Assembly (NCBI GenBank): GCA_050942875.1
Contig: JBMNOD010000105.1
Span: forward strand, 1-10,437
Direction: 5' to 3'
Length of the DNA: 10,437 nt
DNA from: JAAZAI01 sp050942875
GTDB taxonomy: Bacteria > Verrucomicrobiota > Kiritimatiellia > RFP12 > UBA3636
Shown: positions 7,195 to 10,437 of the stretch, in pieces
Position numbering within the stretch: position 1 is the first letter of the stretch
Layout of the letters: every line of letters starts with the position of its first letter
Made by a program: the position numbers and the translations under genes
Notes under the pieces: model-generated
Seen by the model: only the letters and a program-made list of their open reading frames with translations
Told to the model about the DNA's origin: nothing
Databases searched by the model: none

Positions 7195-7596
7195 CTCTGT
7201 GTCTCCGTGCCCGTGTGTTTAGATCAAAAACCTCCACCTGCGTCGCGTCGCCTGCGTTTTTGTGTTTCTCGTGGCCATTCCCCGCTCGGCGAAGCCGCCA
7301 CGGCCACGCCCCAATTCCAAGTTTCCTTCATGGCCACAAAAAGGCACAAAGAGGCACAGAAATTTTCCGTGTGTTTAGATCAAAAACCTCCACCTGCGCC
7401 GCGTCGCCTGCGTCTTTGTGTTTCTCGTGGCCATTCCCCGCTCGGCGAAGCCGCCACGGCCACGCCCCAATTCCAAGTTTCCTTCATGGCCACAAAAAGG
7501 CACAAAAATTTTCCGTGTGTTTCGCAGTTGAAAAAACCGCCAGGCCCGCCAAGTTTCTTTTTCATTTCATTTTTACCAGAGACACGGAGGCACGGA
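7195..7596. repeat. Inverted pair of CACGGAG-type dispersed repeats
   Basis: The right arm, GAGACACGGAGGCACGG at 7580-7596, is mirrored by CTCTGTGTCTCCGTGCC at 7195-7211, which reads GGCACGGAGACACAGAG on the other strand. They flank the 156-bp tandem block. Related wording (GGCACAAAGAGGCACAGAAA) occurs inside the block at about 7342-7361, and again within and beside the RHS relic. I know this style of repeat from PVC and related environmental genomes, but cannot name a family. Confidence 0.5.
7211..7522. repeat. Tandem repeat with a 156-bp unit, about two copies
   Basis: Copy 1 covers 7211-7366 and copy 2 covers 7367-7512; a third start (CCGTGTGTTT) is seen at 7513-7522. The copies are nearly identical except for two or three base changes and a 10-base shortening in the GGCACA tract near the end of copy 2. 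Each copy holds inverted repeats: CGTGGCC with GGCCACG (7270-7276 and 7302-7308) enclosing CGGC-GAA-GCCG, and GTGGCCAT with ATGGCCAC (7271-7278 and 7330-7337). The high identity suggests a recent duplication. Confidence 0.9.
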
Positions 7597-7839
7597 GGCG
7601 TGCAGGGAGGGGCATGGCAATGAAAACACACTTCCAAAATCAGGAAGGGACGGCGACGATGCAAGGCACGGCTCGATTGCGGTGAAAGCACTGCACCAAA
7701 TTCTTTCAATGCGCATGACATAGGCAATGCCGGATTTGTCCGTCACTTTTCTGACACACACCCCCGTGCTTTTCCACACAAGTCGCTTGTGCCGCAGCGC
7801 ATGTTTTTGGTAGACTCTCAAGTCATTCCGATTGCAGCG

Positions 7840-7856
7840 CCAGTTAAAGGGACTGG
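7840..7856 (+). other. Hairpin in the metK leader
   Basis: CCAGT pairs with ACTGG around TAAAGGG, 37 bases before the metK ATG, and is followed by TTGCGCAA and AACCGGTT, two 8-base palindromes. I compared it by eye with SAM riboswitch classes and saw no convincing match. It may be a regulatory leader structure or chance; no clear promoter boxes were found between 7764 and 7839. Confidence 0.35.
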
Positions 7857-7893
7857 TCTTGCGCAACCGGTTCAATGAAAGAACAGCAGTAAA

Positions 7894-9072
7894 ATGAGCA
7901 AGCTCAACACCCGGCACGTCTTCACCTCCGAATCCGTCTCCGAGGGACATCCCGACAAAGTCTGCGACCAGATCTCGGACGCCATTCTCGACGCCTGCCT
8001 GGCGCTCGATCCCGACGCCCACGTGGCGTGCGAGACGGCGGTCGGGCCCGATTTCGTCGTCAACCTGGGCGAGTTCAAGTGTCGGTGCCGCGACCAGATC
8101 AATACCGAGGGGATCGCGCGCCAAGTCGTTCGCGACATTGGCTACGATCGCCCGGAAGAGCGTTTCAGCTGGGACACCTTCGTCTATCAGACCGTCCAGC
8201 ATGCGCAGTCCACCGACATCGACATGGGCGTCAGCCGCGGCGGCGACGCCGACCAGGGCGCCGGCGACCAGGGCATGATGTTCGGCTACGCCTCGAACGC
8301 CACGCCCGAGCTGATGCCCGCCCCGATCCTGCTTGCGCACCGGCTTCTGGCGAGGCTCACCGACGCCCGCAAAAACGGGGTCGTTGCCTATTTGCGTCCG
8401 GACGCCAAGTCGCAGGTGAGCGTGCTCCACGAGAACGGCGCCCCCGTGCGCATCACCGACATCGTCATTTCCAACCAGACCCTCGACGTGCCCATCGAGC
8501 GCATCCGCAAGGACATCGAGGCGTTCGTCCGCGAGGTGCTTCAGGACACCGGCTTGGTGGACAACGACACGCAATTTCACATCAACCCCACCGGAAAGTT
8601 CGTCATCGGCGGGCCTTGCGGCGACGCGGGGCTGACGGGGCGCAAGATCATCGTCGATACATACGGCGGCGTCGGCGGGCATGGCGGCGGCGCTTTTTCC
8701 GGCAAGGACCCCTCGAAAGTGGATCGCTCGGCGGCGTATTACGCGCGTTACGCGGCCAAGAACATCGTGGCGGCGGGCCTGGCCGACAAGTGCGAGATCC
8801 AGGTCGCCTACGCGATCGGCGTCGCGAGGCCGTTGAGCATCAACGTGTCGTGCTTCGGCACGGGGAAGGTGGAGGAGGCGCGCATTGCCGACCTTCTGAT
8901 GGCGAACGAGATTTTCGACTTTCGTCCGGGAATGCTCATTCGCGAGCTTGGCCTCAAGCAGCCCGCGGGCTGGTCCTATCGCCAGACCGCCAACGGCGGC
9001 CACTTCGGCCGCCCCGAATTCCCCTGGGAACGCACGGACAAGGCCGACGCCCTGCGCAGCGCGTTGATCTGA
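7894..9072 (+). CDS. metK: S-adenosylmethionine synthetase (methionine adenosyltransferase)
   Basis: MetK makes S-adenosylmethionine, the main methyl donor, from ATP and methionine in the cytoplasm, releasing phosphate and pyrophosphate. The 392 residues cover the whole family length (about 380-400). Signatures are SEGHPDKVCDQISDAILD (16-33), with the methionine/ATP-binding His19 and metal-binding Asp21; the family hexapeptide GAGDQG (122-127) followed by MMFGYA; PCGDAGLTGRKIIVDTYGG (241-259); and the phosphate-binding loop GGGAFSGKDPSKVDRSAAY (264-282). The ATG at 7894 puts the HVFTSESVSEGHPDK stretch at the usual distance from the N-terminus; the Shine-Dalgarno is poor. It is the only convincing plus-strand gene in the window and stands alone, with a repeat-rich region upstream and the 77-bp element two bases past its stop. 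No T-tract terminator follows. Confidence 0.97.
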   Translation: MSKLNTRHVFTSESVSEGHPDKVCDQISDAILDACLALDPDAHVACETAVGPDFVVNLGEFKCRCRDQINTEGIARQVVRDIGYDRPEERFSWDTFVYQTVQHAQSTDIDMGVSRGGDADQGAGDQGMMFGYASNATPELMPAPILLAHRLLARLTDARKNGVVAYLRPDAKSQVSVLHENGAPVRITDIVISNQTLDVPIERIRKDIEAFVREVLQDTGLVDNDTQFHINPTGKFVIGGPCGDAGLTGRKIIVDTYGGVGGHGGGAFSGKDPSKVDRSAAYYARYAAKNIVAAGLADKCEIQVAYAIGVARPLSINVSCFGTGKVEEARIADLLMANEIFDFRPGMLIRELGLKQPAGWSYRQTANGGHFGRPEFPWERTDKADALRSALI

Positions 9073-9073
9073 G

Positions 9074-9150
9074 CAATCGGTCTGTCGCCGAGATTGATCT
9101 CGGAACGCTTGTCGCCCAGCCTCGAACCAGCCCCGTCGCCTGCCCGATTG
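9074..9150 (+). repeat. 77-bp dispersed element with inverted ends, copy B
   Basis: CAATCGG (9074-9080) and CCGATTG (9144-9150) bound the element, which matches copy A at 175-251 over its full length. Its hairpin is perfect here (CCGAGA 9088-9093, loop TTGA, TCTCGG 9098-9103). The A/G difference in the stem between copies keeps pairing as A-U or G-U on plus-strand RNA only. It starts two bases beyond the metK stop and would lie in the metK 3' untranslated region. Beyond it, GAGTCGC and GCTAG are also shared with the flank of copy A. Confidence 0.75.
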
Positions 9151-9276
9151 AGTCGCTGGTCCGCTAGAAAGTCCAAGGTCCAAGGTCGAGCCGAGGGGCA
9201 GCTTTGTCGACTTGCGAAAGCGCGGCGTGGGTGGTGGGGGATAGCCACTGAATACAAGAACACACAGAAAAGGGCA
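9151..9276. other. Intergenic debris between the 77-bp element and the RHS relic
   Basis: No gene is seen. The stretch has a short direct repeat (GTCCAAGGTCCAAGGTC near 9171-9187), similar to CTCCAAAGTCGACTGG beside copy A, and a CACAGAA-type repeat (CCACTGAATACAAGAACACA near 9246-9265, continuing to CAGAAAAG) directly at the point where the RHS reading frame loses similarity. Confidence 0.5.
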
Positions 9277-10031
9277 GCCGTCATAGACGAAGGTGGTTGT
9301 GTGGCAAGGTGTCCACTTCAACACCCTTCTGCTCATGTGATCGCAGGCGTTGGAAACAACGCAAACGCTATTTGAGTATGCCGCAACCAAGCGGTTCTCT
9401 ACATCATAGGCATAAGACCAAACACCGTTGGTCAACAAATTGCCATCCAAATCGTAGATGAGATTGTCCACAGAGAAGGCACAGAAATCTGAGAATACTG
9501 GTTTAAGGCATTTGCCGTGTAGGTTGTTGTGTCAGAGTTGATCGAGGCGGTCGTGTGATTGCCTATGCTGTCGTAGGCATAGGTGAAGGCATTTGACTGG
9601 ATGCTTGCCGCTGTGACTTCGCTTCTGGCGTTGTAGCCGAAGGTGTCATTATTGCGACTGGTAACGCGATTCAATTTGTCGTAGTCGTAGACTAATGGAG
9701 CCGTCGCTGTGCCGTTGACGCTGTTAGTGATGGCCGTTATCAAACTGCGACGGTAGGGGTCGCGGGTCAGTTCACGGGCAAGGGTAACGCCGTTGGTCGG
9801 CGTGATGCCATAGCCAGCATCCCAGCCGTCGGAGGTATAAGCATAGGTGGCAACAAAAGCGGGGTTGGAAACCGTGGAAAGGCGATTCTCGGTGTCGTAG
9901 CCGTATTGAACGGGTGGCGCATCCCCGACACGCAACACCGCCAGGCGGTGGCGGCTGTCCATGCCACGGGTCAGGGTCGAGACAGTGCCGCCAAGCGTCA
10001 CCGTCTCGTTGGTGGCAACGTCCTGAATGCC
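9277..10031 (-). pseudogene. Frameshifted, truncated RHS/YD-repeat protein gene
   Basis: Two minus-strand frames together read as RHS/YD-repeat protein. Part 1 (10031 to about 9486) contains VQYGYDTENRLSTVSN, LVYDYDKLNRVTSRNN, TFGYNARSEVTAASI, AYDSIGNHTTASI and TANALNQYSQI. Part 2 (about 9471 to 9277), in another frame, continues with IYDLDGNLLTNGVWSYAYD, VENRLVAAYSN, NACDHMSRRVLK and TTTFVYDG. These are the spaced Y-D and G-N-R/L patterns of the family. Intact RHS proteins are very large surface or secreted shells, often with a variable C-terminal toxin; here the N-terminal bulk and everything after FVYDG, including the DPxGxx core end, is missing. The frame changes at the CACAGA-type repeat at 9468-9488. 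Base composition is lower in GC than metK and the operon genes, in line with transferred DNA. Confidence 0.8.
9468..9488. repeat. CACAGAG-type short repeat at the RHS frameshift
   Basis: The 21 bases begin CCACAGAGAAGG and end GCACAGAAAT. They resemble GGCACAAAGAGGCACAGAAAT inside the 156-bp repeat (about 7342-7362). On the coding strand they sit exactly between the two frames of the RHS remnant, so an insertion or repeat-mediated deletion here would explain the frameshift. Confidence 0.45.
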
Positions 10032-10062
10032 TAGCGATTGGGTTTGAAAAAGATGCATTGCT

Positions 10063-10359
10063 TTATCGATCCGGTGGCTGTGACAAGGTGCAACCTCCGC
10101 GATTGCCACCCTGCGGCTTTTTAGCGCTTGAGTTGATGATATCATCTCCTTGCCCTAGTTCGTCAATTTCATTTCTACCGATAGACCATACGACAACATC
10201 GCCAACAGCCTTTCCAAAGGTCTTGTCAAACTCGTCGGATGCTATCGTAAGTCCCCGTATGTGAACGTTGCATGGGTTGTCCCAACGATCAAGCACCGTG
10301 TTTGATTCTGTACCATAAGCGCAGCCGATGTAGCCTTTACTAACCCGGCCATAATTCAT
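10063..10359 (-). CDS. Small hypothetical ORF, possibly a gene fragment
   Basis: From ATG 10359 the frame encodes 98 residues (starts MNYGRVSKGYIGCAYG) with a soluble, mixed composition, for example NPCNVHIRGLTIASDEFDK and GDVVVWSIGRNEI. I do not recognise it. An upstream GTG at 10377 would start inside the 54-bp repeat and is unlikely. No Shine-Dalgarno is visible. Its codons use less GC than metK or murG. It lies just upstream of the RHS relic on the same strand, so it could be a cassette left by RHS rearrangement (toxin- or immunity-like), a fragment of another gene or chance. Whether it is expressed is doubtful. Confidence 0.3.
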   Translation of the reverse strand: MNYGRVSKGYIGCAYGTESNTVLDRWDNPCNVHIRGLTIASDEFDKTFGKAVGDVVVWSIGRNEIDELGQGDDIINSSAKKPQGGNRGGCTLSQPPDR

Positions 10360-10370
10360 GCTGCAAATCA

Positions 10371-10424
10371 GGGGCACGGGTTTTCCAACCCGTGGACGAA
10401 CACGGACAGGAATGTCCGTGCCCC
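10371..10424. repeat. 54-bp double-hairpin element with 9-bp inverted ends
   Basis: GGGGCACGG (10371-10379) and CCGTGCCCC (10416-10424) are exact inverted ends. Inside are two perfect 8-bp hairpins: CACGGGTT-TTCC-AACCCGTG (10375-10394) and CACGGACA-GGAA-TGTCCGTG (10401-10420), separated by GACGAA. This is REP-like, as short palindromic elements of this wording are widespread in some PVC genomes to my memory. Only one copy is in the window. Confidence 0.7.
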
Positions 10425-10437
10425 TTTCCCAACGCCA

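Larger units (their letters stand above)
7066..7763. repeat. Segment bounded by exact 15-bp inverted repeats
   Basis: GGGTGTGTGTCAGAA at 7066-7080 is the exact reverse complement of TTCTGACACACACCC at 7749-7763. The 698-bp segment between and including them carries all the tandem and CACGGAG repeats of this intergenic region. No target-site duplication is evident immediately outside, and the repeat is partly simple (alternating TG), so the boundaries of an inserted element are only a suggestion. Confidence 0.4.
7040..7893. other. Gene-free, repeat-rich intergenic region
   Basis: Apart from the promoter to its left, this stretch holds no gene I can defend. Open frames exist on both strands (for example 7113-7685 plus and 7380-7727 minus), but they are translated repeat sequence with no start signal and no family resemblance. 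The region contains a 6-bp hairpin at 7103-7117 (TCCATG-AAA-CATGGA), 15-bp inverted repeats at 7066-7080 and 7749-7763, inverted CACGGAG-type repeats at 7195-7211 and 7580-7596, a 156-bp tandem repeat at 7211-7522 and a hairpin just before metK. It reads like a graveyard of small, non-autonomous elements. Confidence 0.6.

Noticed and set aside
7013..7237. A 74-residue minus-strand frame upstream of the oxidoreductase
   Set aside because: It has no Shine-Dalgarno or recognised motif and its end covers the -35 and -10 boxes of the better supported promoter.
7211..7522. A CRISPR array
   Set aside because: There are only about two long units in direct tandem, without the short repeat and unique spacer pattern, and no cas genes are nearby.
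7113..7685. Plus-strand frame of 190 residues with a 52-residue internal repeat
   Set aside because: The repeat arises because the 156-bp DNA unit is divisible by three; palindromic intergenic DNA explains it, and no start signal is present.
7764..7893. A known SAM riboswitch before metK
   Set aside because: I could not match the conserved core of any SAM class I know by eye; only a simple hairpin is present.
264..9072. A defence island or a new multi-gene system
   Set aside because: The intact genes are housekeeping or sugar metabolism enzymes and one unknown lipoprotein; no nuclease, reverse transcriptase, toxin or phage module beyond the broken RHS fragment is seen.
7573..9471. A 632-residue open frame antisense to metK
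   Set aside because: Its first ~65 residues are the second half of the RHS relic; the rest is the mirror of metK and then intergenic repeats. Long antisense open frames are expected opposite GC-rich genes, and metK has full family motifs.
10135..10146. 12-base palindrome GATGATATCATC as an operator
   Set aside because: It is isolated, lies inside an uncertain ORF with no promoter beside it, and a palindrome of this size can arise by chance.

Overview
The window looks like a chromosomal stretch from a GC-rich, Gram-negative-type bacterium. A member of the PVC superphylum (Verrucomicrobiota, Kiritimatiellota or Lentisphaerota) is the best guess. That guess rests on an RHS remnant whose wording is typical of those phyla, on families of short palindromic and CACAGAG-type dispersed repeats, and on a GH4 plus Gfo/Idh/MocA gene pair. 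It is an inference from pattern memory, not a database result.

Layout. At 34-76 a strong plus-strand terminator closes a gene lying off the left edge. A 77-bp repeat bounded by inverted CAATCGG ends (copy A) follows. From 4187 down to 264, four minus-strand genes are packed as one probable operon: an unknown lipoprotein, a PlsC-like acyltransferase, murG and rmuC, with gaps of 16 and 1 bases and then an 8-base overlap. A candidate sigma70-type promoter sits at 4291-4320. The theme is envelope building (phospholipid acylation, lipid II synthesis) plus a DNA maintenance factor. Next, also on the minus strand, come a GH4 glycosidase (4431-5783) and a Gfo/Idh/MocA oxidoreductase (5869-6927), behind a good promoter at 7010-7039. 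Both enzymes are NAD-dependent and probably process sugars together.

The stretch 6928-7893 carries no convincing gene. It is a patchwork of repeats: a 156-bp unit present about twice in tandem, inverted CACGGAG-type repeats, and a pair of 15-bp inverted repeats. metK (S-adenosylmethionine synthetase) follows on the plus strand at 7894-9072. The second copy (B) of the 77-bp TIR element begins two bases after its stop. From 9277 to about 10031, minus strand, lies a frameshifted RHS/YD-repeat gene truncated at both ends, with CACAGA-type repeats at the frameshift and at its 3' break. A short unidentified ORF and a 54-bp double-hairpin element with 9-bp inverted ends close the window.

I do not see a complete new defence, secretion or biosynthetic system. 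The most notable items are the TIR element after two housekeeping genes, the repeats at the breakpoints of the RHS relic, the altered catalytic motifs of the PlsC-like protein, and the GH4 plus oxidoreductase pair.
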